Source: Marthasterias glacialis
Lineage: Eukaryota > Echinodermata > Asteroidea > Forcipulatida > Asteriidae
Direction: 5' to 3'
NCBI GenBank assembly: GCA_911728455.2
Contig: OU452235.1
Span: 8,610,351 to 8,674,350 of the forward strand
Length of the DNA stretch: 64,000 nt
The notes beneath the pieces were generated by a model. The model saw only the letters and a list, made by a program, of their open reading frames with translations, had not been told where the DNA came from and made no database searches. The stretch's first letter is position 1, and each line of letters starts with the position of its first letter. This document shows, piece after piece, positions 49,601 to 60,199 of this stretch. The position numbers were made by a program, and so were the translations under genes.

Positions 49601-50219
49601 AAGATCAATCTCATAATGTAAGCCAGTTGCAGTGGCATAACCAGGGGCAGCTACAACGTTGGCACATTTCAGGGATCCGGACATTATACCCATGCAACGC
49701 TAGCCCAAATTGTTGAGTAGGGGACTAGCTAGGTTACGCCGCTTATAATACAAAACGACGAGCCCACTTTTCATTTTCATAAACATCAGTCCTTTGTGAT
49801 AATTTTCTTTAACCCAATTCACAGGTTATCAGGACCCATTACCAGAGCTAGAAAGTGGGCTCCATCGCTACCAGTTCTTTGTGTTCGCCCAGGCTGGCAC
49901 TCTCAACATCAACTCCCCTCACGGCAGGCCCTTTTTCGACGTCGGAGCATTTATTGTCAGCAACAGTCTCACTGGCCCTCTCGCCGGGTATCAATTTCGG
50001 ACTGAGGAGACGGAATTTGTGCCAACTACCCATTCCGACTCGACCGTACAAGGTTCAACTGGCTCAACCTCAGAAAGTTCGACCGGCTCCACCACTGCAC
50101 CTTCTCCGAATGACGGGGTTACGGCTAGTACTCCTGCCGCCGGGGCGTCCATTTTAAAAGGGAACTGGGTTATGTTGGTTATACTGGCATTATTTGCAGT
50201 GTTTCAACTCGCACGGTAG
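43441..50219 (+). CDS. Secreted, probably membrane-anchored PEBP-family protein, five exons
   Basis: Spliced gene, exons 43441-43677, 46677-46811, 47770-47868, 48359-48407 and 49825-50219, giving about 304 residues. Phases are 0, 0, 0 and 1, and all join in frame. Seen: an N-terminal hydrophobic signal peptide (about 1-26); the phosphatidylethanolamine-binding-protein core with [12 protein letters not shown] at about 128-138 and His150 at family spacing; a [10 protein letters not shown] segment; then [18 protein letters not shown] at about 175-192, with the GxHRY-type motif. After the core come a Ser/Thr/Gly-rich stalk (about 229-285) and a 19-residue hydrophobic C-terminus ([15 protein letters not shown]) with almost no cytoplasmic tail. 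Known: PEBPs bind anionic phospholipid heads or phosphate groups in a conserved pocket. Inference: an exported protein tethered by a GPI anchor, or less likely a type I membrane segment. Start chosen at ATGGCG; an upstream in-frame GTG is not a plausible start. Confidence 0.92.
44870..45282 (+). repeat. Dispersed TTTTTGCACTTCGTGAAAA motif
   Basis: Four copies, at about 44871, 44953, 45085 and 45264, the last with GTGGGAA. A partial inverted copy (GAAGTGCAAAAAA) is at about 44680. Located in PEBP intron 1. Confidence 0.8.
46341..46405. repeat. Hairpin, 30-bp arms
   Basis: Arms AATGCTGTCAATGTTATTGC ... and complement around TTCA, one base inserted in the right arm. In PEBP intron 1, about 270 bp before exon 2. 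Confidence 0.85.
46677..46811 (+). CDS. PEBP-like exon 2
   Basis: 45 codons, [15 protein letters not shown] to DVIITIQRP, bounded by TTTCATTTCAG and CCA|GTGAAGG. No long open frame marks it; it was found by splice sites, phase, and position just ahead of the DPDAP exon. The segment ending in IQRP joins to [10 protein letters not shown], as expected ahead of the PEBP signature. Confidence 0.8.
47770..47868 (+). CDS. PEBP-like exon 3 (DPDAP signature)
   Basis: 33 codons, [14 protein letters not shown] to HWLIINIQ, between TTGTGTAG and CAG|GTATAG. It holds the PEBP signature: DPDAP, one residue, ten residues, then His. The residue after DPDAP is Glu, where Ser, Asn or Gly is usual. A repeated CRE/YY1-bearing element starts 2 bp after the exon. 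Confidence 0.94.
47871..48032 (+). repeat. CRE/YY1-bearing repeat, copy 3 (PEBP intron 3)
   Basis: Begins 2 bp after the exon 3 boundary at 47868. Carries TGACGTCA twice (47888-47895 and 48019-48026) and AAGATGGCGGC at about 48004-48014, with the shared GAGTAGGGCGCCCTCG and CATTGGCCGATCCTGTGCGC blocks. Confidence 0.8.
48359..48407 (+). CDS. PEBP-like exon 4 (49 nt)
   Basis: [16 protein letters not shown] plus one base, between CAAACACAG and A|GTAAGATC. It corresponds to the strand after the VNIPG region of PEBPs. A 50-bp tandem repeat fills the intron about 64 bp downstream. Confidence 0.87.
48472..48895 (+). repeat. 50-bp minisatellite, about 8 units (PEBP intron 4)
   Basis: Unit CCCGTAGCAACCATCGTATT + TTACCCGTGGCAACC + ATTCAGTGTACTATA. 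Each half has GTAGCAACCAT or GTGGCAACCAT, so the unit itself looks like an older duplication. Confidence 0.96.
49630..49743. mobile_element. MITE, CAGTGGCATAACCAG end (PEBP intron 4)
   Basis: Left CAGTGGCATAACCAGGGG, right CTAGGTTACGCCGCT; second copy of the 366-472 family. Ends about 80 bp before exon 5. Confidence 0.6.
49825..50219 (+). CDS. PEBP-like exon 5 with stalk and hydrophobic tail
   Basis: Acceptor CAATTCACAG, entered in phase 1 (A plus GT gives Ser). Encodes [19 protein letters not shown], the C-terminal PEBP region including [10 protein letters not shown], a Ser/Thr-rich stalk, and the hydrophobic tail before TAG. Canonical PEBPs have YxGPxPP here; this protein has Asp in place of Gly. 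Confidence 0.93.
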
Positions 50220-50905
50220 ACAGGAAATAGAAACGATGACAGCAACCATTGTTTAATATGTTTTCTTTCGAAGTAAGAAGCACTTCCACTCGAGTTGCTT
50301 AGGTCATTGCAGGTAACAACTCAAGGGAGAAGTCTCGCGCGTCATACCTAACAAAAAATCAAGTTTTCTCAAAATAACTGGCTACCGAACAAAAGCAGAC
50401 AAAAATTAATGATACAGGAAGTTAGATACAGAACTAACGGGTTTTTTTATTTTTTTTTTATTTATATTTTATTATCTGTGCAATTCTAGCTACATTCAAA
50501 TTTTACTGCGTAGTAAATAGTTGTTTTACATTTTACAAGCCTAATATTTTTGTAAGAGTCACTTTACCTGCGTCTTAACAGCGCCCTCACCGAGGCCAAA
50601 GGAACAGTAAGTGCCTGGCGCGTACACTATGTATGCTCGTTTCCATTACTTTGACCTCGGCGATGGCGGCCTATGCAATGAAGGGGTATATTCATTGCCC
50701 GATTTCATAGAGCTGCCATGCAGGAAATTTAATGGTTTGATACATTTCTATAATGCTAAGCAAAACTTTACAGGAAGCCAGTCACAAACAATTTCATATC
50801 ACATGGTCCCTTGGTTGGTTACATGTTTTTGCTTAGAATTTTGAAATGTGGTCATGTTGTACATTTACAAACAATTAGATGCACGCGTGCATTGTCGCAG
50901 AATAT

Positions 50906-50911
50906 AATAAA
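50906..50911 (+). terminator. Candidate polyadenylation signal for the PEBP-like gene
   Basis: AATAAA about 690 nt downstream of the stop codon, followed by GAGGTGACATCTGG. Plausible end of the 3' UTR; not certain. Confidence 0.45.
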
Positions 50912-52313
50912 GAGGTGACATCTGGACTATTCCATTTCATGAGGCAAAGCTGATTGAAATGGAAAAGCCAGACTTCACTGAATGATTATTCGTTTGAAAA
51001 ATGTTCACAATAAACACAAAATAGACTCGGAAACTAGTTAAATTTTGGAGCGTCGTGGCAGTAAATACGTGGCAAAGTAATAAATGACACGTGAAGCGTG
51101 TTCCACCAATCAAATGACAAGGATCTCTGTGTTTGGTCAGCAAAAACATTATTTTTAGTATGCCACTTTTTTGGAAGGGGTTGATTTTGGGCGTGGTGGA
51201 GGTGGAGTTAACGTCATAGGGATGGGTGCGGGAGTGGGCTATTCCCCCGCCCACACCTCTCCCCTACCCATCCCGTCTAAATATAAAAACAAATCGGTCA
51301 AAAGATGACCATTTCAACAACTCATCTCGGCTTAGGTTATAAACAACCTCCTTCAAAATAGTACCACGCCCTCCCGTTTGGTACGGAACTGGAGGATAAG
51401 GTGTGTATGGCTACTGCATCTCGTAGTCAATACTCACTGTAAAATAAAATGGCACACTTATAAACATTCAGTTCCACTTTACCCCTCCAGCATCTTTGCC
51501 TTTTACTTATAATTATTATGGACAGCGCGTAGAAGATATTGCTGCTGTATTTTATTTAGTCCTTTGGGTATATATTGACATATTCTGTTCCTGTTTTGTA
51601 TTCTGCATGCTCAAATAATTTTGTCGAAAGCTGCTAATGCAAGAACATTATACCAATGTCGTAACTGTAGTGGTGAGATAAGCTTAATAAACACCCCGTA
51701 TAAATGGAGTCACTGATTCCGGTTTCATAAACGCAACACACTCAAGTATTTTTGAGTAGTATTTGTAGTTGGGATTTCATTTAGTGTGTGTGGCTGCTCG
51801 AATTCCTAAACGTGAACGTGAGTTGCAGCGTTTCACACGAGAGTGTTTCACACGAGAGTGTTTCACACGCTCACGTTCACGTTCGCAAAACCCCCACAGG
51901 AGATAGCCAGCTCATTGCAGTTTTTCTTCTTCAAAAAGGGTGTGTTTGTTTGTTTGTTTGCTTGTCTGTTTGTTTGTTTGTTTGTTTTCTGTGTGATTTT
52001 TGCACTGCGCCTAAACAACTGAACCAAAAGACTTAAATTATTCATTCATTTTCTGACAGTTGACCCCACTCTAGGATGTAGTAAAGCCTCGATTATGGAT
52101 TGAATTAAAAACCTGACCGAGGATGATGTTGCTCTCCACAGCACCCGTTGTGAGGAAAACGGGTGTGGTGCAGCACGCATAAAGAAACCATAAGTTTGAA
52201 ACGGAGACCCGCTTTCCGCATACGGAGTTGAGGTATACTACAGAAGGCCGAAATAATGATAGGGAATTGAGAAAACAACGAGGTGAAAAGCCACGGTGCA
52301 AGAATTATAATAC
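50912..52313. other. Intergenic region, convergent gene ends
   Basis: Between the 3' ends of the PEBP-like and fibrinogen-like genes. Contains TTTCACACGAGAGTG tandem words (51829-51865) and a TTTG tract (51943-51990). Confidence 0.5.
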
Positions 52314-52319
52314 TTTATT
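52314..52319 (-). terminator. Candidate polyadenylation signal for the fibrinogen-like gene
   Basis: TTTATT on the plus strand (AATAAA on the minus), about 750 nt downstream of the stop. Confidence 0.35.
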
Positions 52320-53064
52320 TATCATGTGCTTTTTTCTTCAAATTATTACAGTTTATAAGTTGTAACCAACCCCAAAGGAAAGTTATGTATATAGTTCGAC
52401 GAACCCAGGAGGGTTGAAATACATGCTTGGCCAAGCATCGATTATCGAGCGATTAAATAGACTGGCCCCCCTGACTTAACATTCTTCAAGTGAATGTGTC
52501 ATTTTCTAAGACAGCGGGTGCATGCATTATTGGCCCTTTTCCAAACCACGACTTGGGCTTGTGATTGGGCTAGCCAATGTACGGCAAAAATGCACCTTCC
52601 TTGCAGGTCTTCAAATAGGTGCACGGAGCAAATGCGGAGGTCGAGCTACTCAGTGATCTTGATAAACATTGACCGCCATTTTTCTACATAGTGTCACATT
52701 TTTTTAGTGTATCCTTTGCGATTAAAAGTTGCTGCGTCCAACTCATAGATGTATACAATTTTTGATTGCATATAAATGGGTTTACCTGTGAAGGGGCCTC
52801 AAAGTGCTTTACAAATTGCTAATTAATTACCAAGACAACATACTGGTAGAAGACATAATAGCTGAATTTTGGGTAAATCCAATGTTCTCCGAAATATGTG
52901 CATGCGTTAGCAACTTCTTTACGTAAACAACAATTAACAAGCATGAGTGATACCACATCCATAGGTCTTAAAGTCTTCAAATAAAAAGCCCAGCACAGGA
53001 AACTATGCGTTTATAAGAACAATTTGTATATGAAAGAGGCGAGCGGTTTACCAATGGCCGTTGT

Positions 53065-53273
53065 CTATTTCGCTAGAAGGTAATAGTAGGACCCGGACCA
53101 AGTGTAGCGATTTCTGGACCAAGTCGACCCATGTGCTGCGGCTCCCCGTTCGACAGCTTTGGGCCCGAAGTATAGCGAGGTGATCACGAGCGGATCTGAC
53201 GGCTGATCGGTCCGCGGCAACCCCTGCTGTCCGCATCGGCTCGTTCCTCCAGCAAAACATGCTATACGATCAC
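53065..53273 (-). CDS. Fibrinogen-like gene exon 5, with stop
   Basis: Enters in phase 1 after CTACAG and reads (G)DRIACFAGGTSRCG to SGSYYYLLAK and TAG. Two cysteines, six residues apart, could form the terminal disulfide loop usual in such domains. Confidence 0.8.
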
Positions 53274-56200
53274 CTGTAGACAAAACAGAATGAATGCAGA
53301 CAATCCATTAAAAACCACTACCACCACCACCACCACCACCACCACCGTCAACAACAACAAAAGCACCAGCAGCAGCAATAACAACAACACCCCCAAAAAG
53401 AAAAACAGAAAACACCAACAACAAACCAAACAAAATCTAAGAGTTTAAAACTGAAAGCTGAGTTTTTATAAACTTTGTACCAATAATGACAATTTCTCCC
53501 AACTGAATTACTTCTCTGTGTTAGAAATTTGTCAACCAGCGCTTGAGTCTTCATTTCGATGTGTGAAATCGAAACAGGCACATGGTAGCTGCTGCCTCAG
53601 TCACATACAGAAAGAAAGCCCAAAATATTCAAAATGGTAAACGTATAATTATTTACACAACAAGTCACCAAAATAATGATTAAATGATAGATTTAAAAGA
53701 AAATCACAAATTAAAATTTCACCATCTGTCAACTCAAGACGAGTATGGTCACGTCCCTCCCGGATTGTGAGAGTCACTGGTTCCATCCACGGCAGAGACC
53801 GCGTCTCCACAATCGAGGGATTCGTGGAGTCATCTGCCTGTAACAGAAACTCGACATCAGTGAGGACCCTGAACTTGTTGAAGTTCAGATCCTTAGCCAG
53901 CTTTATGTCCTCGGCTGAAATGATGGTAAGGCTGACTTCCCTCTCTGACTCGTCCTGATAGTTCCAGACGGAGTCCATGTTGCCAGTGCCGAAGCGAGTC
54001 CAGCCGCCACCCAGCTCGCTCATTTCACAGTACACCTGGTGGCAGTGGGACGGGAACGCGTCAGTTAGATATGAAACATTAAACTGCAAGGACAGGGAGT
54101 GTTATCGAAGCCATAAAACTTAGGGTAAAAAAAAAGGTAGATTTTATAAATTTTGATAAAGTTAGTTTCCCATCATCAGGACGAACGAACAAACGAAGGA
54201 ACGAACGAAGGAACGAACGAACGAAGGGAGGAACGAGCCTGCTGGGGAGATTTGATTGGATCAAGAAACACTAAGGCAATGTTTGATTTTGATTTTACCC
54301 CTAATCATAAAGTAGTTTAAGTAGAAATTGAAACTTTGCTTGGTGAAGATAAAATCTATGTTTTCCATATACATGAACATTTTCTCTCTACGAGTTAATA
54401 TGGTGGGTCAGAAAAAAAAACGACTTTTCATAAGGAGGGAAAAAATACAAATGAAAAATAAAAATAGTTAAGGTTTTTCTCTCCAAGGCAAACTATATAT
54501 TATCTTGAACCAAAACAATTAAAAACACACACATATATATGTACAACAGATACGGTTTGGCTTCTGACTGGACCCCCTGTGCAAAGTGGTTTGGCATTGC
54601 ACAGGACCGCCCAACAACATAGGGCTGGTTAGCTCAGTTGGTTATATAGAGCGCTCGTACGGTATTCGAGAGCTCAAGGGCAAACATCTGAATTACGGCA
54701 GTAAAGCTTTCAAAATCAAGCCTTAACAATACATTTTCTTTTAAATTTAAAGAAGCTATGAAACAGGAAAAACCCAATAATTTAAGCGTTTAGCAAATTG
54801 GTGAGGTAGGACAGGGGACTGTCCCTGAACCTGTTCGTCCTACATTTGTAAGAGCCAAACTAGGGTCATTGACGTATAGTTGCATTGTTGAGCTCTACCC
54901 ACACACAGGGAACCATCCAAAAAAACTCACAAAAGTGCTCGCCTTCTAGGCGAATTGTCGATAGATTTGGTCTCTTCGAAACTGGAGCGAGTCCAGCTGA
55001 AGACTGGCCAAAGCATCGGGATATGATGTATAATCCCAAGAGAGGATGTAATGGCAAAAAAACGCTTCTGGATCTTTTCAGCCAGCACTCCAAACAGGGG
55101 CTGCGTATTCGAGTACTGGGCGAATAAAGCCTTTGTATACAATAAGAAGCTATTTTGTTGGCCTTACTTTATTCATTTGCTTTTGCACAGCGACTCATTT
55201 TTGGTCGGTTTGTCTATGATGGAATTAAAGTTGCAATACCCACCTTGAAAACATTATAATAGGCCAATCTAAACGGATACAATGACAAACCTATACGTCA
55301 GCAAAAAGCAAAGCAAGAAACAGCTTACACAGGTAAAAAAATTTCAATAATTTTGACCAAGTTCGAGTTTACTCTATTAATAACTTTACCTGTGTGAAGA
55401 CGCCTTCCCTAACGAAGTAGTTTCCACTGGGGTGGTGGCATGCTTCATGTAGCTGACTGCATGATGCTGCAGGGTACGAGGCTGTCCCCATCAGTGTACA
55501 CAAACCATGGCCTTGGTTGAAGACGTAGGACAGTTCTGTTCAAAGGAGAAATGGTTCAACTTTAAGTTCAGATATAACGTTGAACTTAATAGGCCTATAG
55601 AGTATAGAACTTAGTATGATTGATACAATTTGGTAATATACTTAGTCCGAATCAAGCGACTTCGGCTAAACACATAATATTGTTCACCCCAAAGTTGGTT
55701 TAATACTTTAGTTTTCTTCATACGTAAAATTCGTTTACAGGGTAACAAAACGTTCCCAAAAAAATTCGAATAATTTTTATACGCGCAAGACTCGCACGGC
55801 TTGTACCAATGACCGTTGCAAAAATCGAGCACTATCACCTACTAAACTGTCTTTTATATTTTAAATAAATCACATTGGCATCAGTCTATCTCAGTCTTAA
55901 GTAAGACCAATCATAGTATCCTGAGAAACACTTGGCTATTTCAAGCAATGGTTGTCCACACAAACAAACAAATAAACACAAAATAGTACAGATCCATCCA
56001 CCATTACTTCACCCACATAAACCGAATGAAATCATATTTCCACAGTGCTGCGGGACCAAGAACAGATCCCTGTGGAACATCGATCTATTCCATCTTTCGT
56101 AAGGACATGCATTTACCTCCAATGATACCGGCTATCTGTTGTGTGTGCTCGCAGTGTTTCTCCTCCGGAGCCAAGGCCACGTTAAGTGTAGCTATGATCA

Positions 56201-56540
56201 ATTTCTTCATCTTGTTATTTTCTTGGTCCACCTTCTGAACCTTTCCCCTGAGTTGAGTTATGGCTTCTTCCAGCGTTGAGACGCGGGTTTCAATTTCTTA
56301 AGGGCCAAAACAAAAGTTGTTTTTACCAGAACTGAGTCATGAGGCATATGTGATTACCTTTTTTTTAAAGGAGCACGTAGTAATTTTCTGATCATTTTTT
56401 GTTTTCTTGAACTGTTTGTTTTGCATACCTTCAGTTTGATCAGCATCAGTGTCAGTTGTGGAGTTTACCACTGATGCCATGATCAATACCATCATTACCG
56501 TGTAGAACAGGCATACAGACGAATGTCGAGTTGTCCTCAT
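53065..56540 (-). CDS. Secreted coiled-coil protein with fibrinogen-like GGGWT domain, five exons
   Basis: Spliced gene, exons 56540-56429, 56296-56117, 55535-55390, 54083-53723 and 53273-53065, giving about 335 residues. Phases are 1, 1, 0 and 1, all in frame, ending YYYLLAK and TAG. Seen: a signal peptide (about 1-27, core CLFYTVMMVLIMASVV); an acidic Thr/Asp stretch; a heptad-type coiled coil at about 40-70 (TRVSTLEEAITQLRGKV); a Cys-containing linker (SCSQLHEACHHPSGNYFV); then VYCEM at 163-167 and GGGWT at 171-175, the hallmark of fibrinogen-related domains. The rest departs from canonical fibrinogen C domains: no clear calcium loop or final Trp motif. Inference: an extracellular, probably oligomeric, lectin-like recognition protein. 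It could instead be a distinct family that shares only the GGGWT subdomain. Confidence 0.85.
53723..54083 (-). CDS. Fibrinogen-like gene exon 4 (GGGWT)
   Basis: 120 codons plus one base, FNVSYLTDAF to RLELTD, acceptor CCTTGCAG, donor GATG|GTGAAA. Contains VYCEM and GGGWT, then FGTGNMDSVWNYQ. The longest and best-supported exon of this gene. Confidence 0.9.
54175..54237 (+). repeat. ACGA/AGGA microsatellite
   Basis: GACGAACGAACAAACGAAGG-type repeat in intron 3 of the fibrinogen-like gene. Confidence 0.9.
54620..54695 (+). mobile_element. tRNA-like SINE head, family 3
   Basis: GGGCTGGTTAGCTCAGTTGG, then TTATATAGAGCGCTCGTACGG and ATTCGAGAGCTCAAGGGC. A good A-box, but the B-box is decayed, so it is not a functional tRNA gene. 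Confidence 0.5.
55390..55535 (-). CDS. Fibrinogen-like gene exon 3
   Basis: 49 codons, ELSYVFNQGHGLCTLMG to FVREGVFTQ, acceptor TTTGAACAG, donor CACAG|GTAAAG (phase 0). The SGNYFVREGVFTQ run occupies the place of the SGxYxI strand at the start of fibrinogen-related domains. Confidence 0.83.
56117..56296 (-). CDS. Fibrinogen-like gene exon 2 (coiled coil)
   Basis: 60 codons plus one base between CCTTAAG and GGAG|GTAAAT, phases 1 and 1. Reads EIETRVSTLEEAITQLRGKV and continues with heptads to NNKMKKL, ending in QQIAGIIG. Predicted oligomerisation segment. Confidence 0.82.
56429..56540 (-). CDS. Fibrinogen-like gene exon 1 (signal peptide)
   Basis: 37 codons plus one base, from MRTTRHSSVC to ADQTE, donor GAAG|GTATGC (phase 1). 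Basic n-region, hydrophobic core, then VVNSTTDTD, consistent with signal cleavage after VNS or nearby. Confidence 0.8.
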
Positions 56541-56927
56541 GATGCAGTATGGTGTATTCAGGTAAAAGTCGTCTTCGAGTTACTGAGTATGAATAGAGAC
56601 AAGGAAAGTGTTGGAGGTCTTGATGCTATGACATAAAATAGTATGAAAATCAGGATTTATTGTTGTTATTGCAGTCAAGGAACTTGACTATTCGTGACAC
56701 ATGTTCAATAAAACAGCCAATAAAGAGTATTGACTTCCAAGCAATAAGTAAACACTGCTCAATCAATGGGAACAAAATAACTGTTCAATGAAGGTAACAG
56801 TGTTACTATCAATACACTTTTGATATGAAGAAATTAGGTACATCTCAAAACCTATCAAGCTGCATTGTTTTCTTTTTAAAGAAATTTTTCATATTTGGTT
56901 TTATCGTGGGAAGTAAAGAAATGCACA

Positions 56928-56976
56928 TGTTATGTACTTTGTGCCTTCCTACCATGTTATGTACTTTGTGCCTTCG
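56928..56976 (+). repeat. 24-bp direct repeat
   Basis: ATGTTATGTACTTTGTGCCT + TC occurs twice in tandem, about 390 bp upstream of the fibrinogen-like start codon. Confidence 0.8.
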
Positions 56977-57764
56977 TATCTGTTGGAAAGTCACAACGTC
57001 ATACGCGCGGGCATTGATAGAACGCACATACGTTGCGTTTACTACCGGTTTCAAATCTGGTATTCGTTTGTGCGTAATTTAACCTATAATCATTGTTTTT
57101 TTACGGTTAGACAAATATCTGAAAACACAGGAGACCATTTTTTAGAAGATTTGGTGTCCAGACAACATATGTGTTAAATACAACCACCTAGCTTAGTTTT
57201 TCCGTAAATCGTTGAAGAAAATGTTGGTCAATGCATTTAAGGCTCAGGTATAACATGACATTTCAAAAGTTCCAAATAACACATTCATAAAGAGAAAACA
57301 CGTAAACTTCGGATTGATTTTCGGTTGCTCCGAGTTTTCGCATGTTCGGGTCAAAGTACGAGGATAAAGAAAAATGTAACTTGCCAAATTCTTAGAGAAA
57401 TATCCTTGGGGTATTTTCCGGTGTAGTAGTAAGGATGCCAACACTTCTGGTTGATTTTATTTCCTTGGCAAGGCTGCTCTGGGTTGAGGCGCGTGCTTAT
57501 AATCACATTTCTTGGCGCGGTTTTCTATCAACGTTTTGGCACGGTGCTGAATCTAGTTAGTAATTACCTTGGATCTATTTCAAATGTATAAGTGTTTGAT
57601 TCTGTTCCCATGAATCTGCGAATTCTTAACAAACTGAACTTTCATATTCTATAGTAGAATTTAAATGCTTTCTGATTTCCATCGCCTTAAATGTGTTCGT
57701 TTCTGTAAACGCCTGAGTTAGTCAAGTTTATTAAAGTGTGTTTGTATTTTGCTACTTACTGCAA

Positions 57765-59257
57765 CTTACAATAGATCTTGTGATTACTCGTCATCTAGAT
57801 ACACTGATACAATTTGTTGCACCTGCAGACTACATTTCTGACCACTGTGCCATCCATTGTCAGCTGGACTTACAGAAACCAAGATATACAAAGCATCAAG
57901 TTACATACCACAAAATTAAGACAATAAATCAAACCAAGTTTAATAAGGATATCGCAACATCTCCCCTCTTCAGTCAACCTGCCGTTTCCCATGACTCCCT
58001 TATTGCCCAGTATAACACCGTTCTCAGCTCGCTGCTTGACATCCATGCCCCTCAAAAAACCAGCACGGTCGTTGATAAACCTAAGATCCCATGGTATAAC
58101 GAGGACATTGCATCATCCAAACGGAAGCGTCGACAACTTGAGCGACGTTGGCGCACATCCAACCTTCAGGTCGACCGAGAACGTTTCAAAACTCAGCGAG
58201 CGCTAGTTAAAGCTAAATTTGATAGCTACAAGACCGCCTATTATTCTGACAAACTTTTGCAACTGTGATGGTGACCAAAAAGCGCTCTACCAAGTTATCA
58301 ATCACCTCCTACATAGGAAAGCAACACCTGTCCTACCATCATCGTCATTATTATCAGACACCTCCTCTATGGTTAACAAATTCTCTGATTTCTTTGTTAA
58401 CAAGATTGCAAAAATCAGAGATGACATATCTAGCCAATCTGAACCCAGCAATGACCCCACTCAAGCAGATTTCGAATTTCATCGTGTGCCCCATCGTCTC
58501 CCTCTCACAACACTAGCACCTGCTTCAGAGATGGAGATAATGAGGATCATCAAGAATTCCCCCACGAAAACATGTTCACTAGACCCCATCCCAACATCCA
58601 TGGTGAAGCAACATATCGATATATTGATTGGGCCTATAACTGAATTAATCAACAAATCCTTCGTCACCGGACATTTCTCTGACAACTTCAAGAAGGCTCT
58701 CATCACTCCTGTAATAAAGAAACAATCTCTTGACTCTAATAACCTCAGCAATTACCGCCCAATATCTAACTTGCCATTTTTGTCGAAGGTTGCTGAGAAG
58801 ACGGTTGCTACCAGGTTGAACGCCCATCTCACTCAGCATTGTCTACGTGACGATCTACAGTCGGCATATACACGTTTCCACAGTGTGGAAACAGCGCTTG
58901 TCAAGGTCCATAGCGACATCATGCTGGCTGTAGACAACAAGAGGGCTGTTCTCCTGGTACTACTTGATCTCTCAGCGGCCTTCGACACCATTGATCATAA
59001 CATCCTACTGCACTCGTCTGGCATCGTACGGAGACCGGGCCTTTTCCAGCTGTGCACCACGTCTCTGGAATTCCTTGCCAGACGAGTTGAGGAACTCAAA
59101 GAACCTTTCCTCATTCAAGCGCTCTCTCAAGACATATTTGTTCAATCTCGCTTTCAGTACTACAGTTTAGTGTTTCCTTTGACCGGCGCCATTGAATGGG
59201 TCTCCAGATACTGTGCGCCATACAAATTCTCTGTTATTATTATTATTATTATTATTA
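57765..59257 (+). pseudogene. Broken L2/CR1-type LINE ORF2
   Basis: Non-LTR retrotransposon remnant. It starts inside the endonuclease C-terminus (TIDLVITRHLDTLI ... ISDHCAIHC), runs through the linker (PWYNEDIASSKRKRRQLERR), and shifts frame near 58255-58268. It continues into the reverse transcriptase N-terminal half (NNLSNYRPISNLPFLSKVAE; LLDLSAAFDTIDHNIL, motif A region). At about 59010 it jumps directly to the element's C-terminus, read in another frame as YGDRAFSSCAPRLWNSLPDE to LKTYLFNLAFS, then an ATT-repeat tail at 59233-59257. The YADD motif C is missing, so the element cannot be autonomous. The C-terminal motif and ATT tail point to L2/CR1-group LINEs. Confidence 0.9.
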
Positions 59258-60199
59258 CAATACTCATTATTAGGTAAAAATTTGTACAAAAAACCTTTTT
59301 GTATGTTTCGTTTTCATGGATCGTATAATAGGACTGATTTCATTTACGATTTTCTCGAATTACAGCATCCTATACAACTTCTTATAAAAAATCGTAAAGA
59401 AGAAAAACAATTTAACCAGAGGGTCACGACCCAATGTACATGCGGTTCTGGGATCCAGCGGGTCCCAGCGGATATTGGGGGTTAGTTTAGGACGGCCTCC
59501 CTAATTATTAGTTACTTCCGACCTACGTAATGCTAACAACGTTCCAGATCGTTTTGTTTTACAATATTAGAGTCCACAATAATTATTAGAGGCCGGGAAC
59601 GTGTAGTACGAGTCGAGTTACTTTGCTCACCGTCAGCTGAAAAAACTGGGTTCACAGTAGGAGAAAAAAGGCAACACTTTACTTACCGTCAGTCAATTTT
59701 ACAGGTAAGCGAGGTCGTTTTGCTTGTGCGTAGACGGTACTTCAAGCACCATTTGCTTACCGGTAAAAAGCGCAGAATCTTGGCGCTAATAAGCAGAAAA
59801 TGGTGGTCGGAGATGCGATTGTCTTGCTGAATTTTCGACCAGGCTCTAGACGTCGATTTGATTTCATTCCAAACTAATGCAAGCTTGCAAACCATCAGGA
59901 GCACGTGCAAACTCTGCGGTTTGTTATTTTGAACAGTGGAAACGCTGTAGGTAAAACTGATCCTTGGAAATTTATTTTGCGAGCTGGACTAGAAATTATG
60001 CATTTTTTTAAATGTTAGTTTGTCTAGCAGGATTCAGGAGTAAAAGAGTTTTGAGGCCGAGTTGACGTCAACAAAACTGAGACTCAAAAACTGCCTTTGT
60101 TCCACGACTAAATCTACCCATTATAGGCTAGACAAATTTCAAACTCTTCAAATATTTTGATGAAATAACATTTGTGTTTTAGCCTAAATGATCAGTTTT

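Noticed and set aside
52071..52301. Extra terminal exon of the fibrinogen-like gene
   Set aside because: Exon 5 already ends in a stop at 53065, and this frame has no acceptor in the right phase with family-like residues; probably 3' UTR.
53048..53260. Alternative frame over exon 5 of the fibrinogen-like gene
   Set aside because: Shadow of the exon; it does not join the previous exon in phase.
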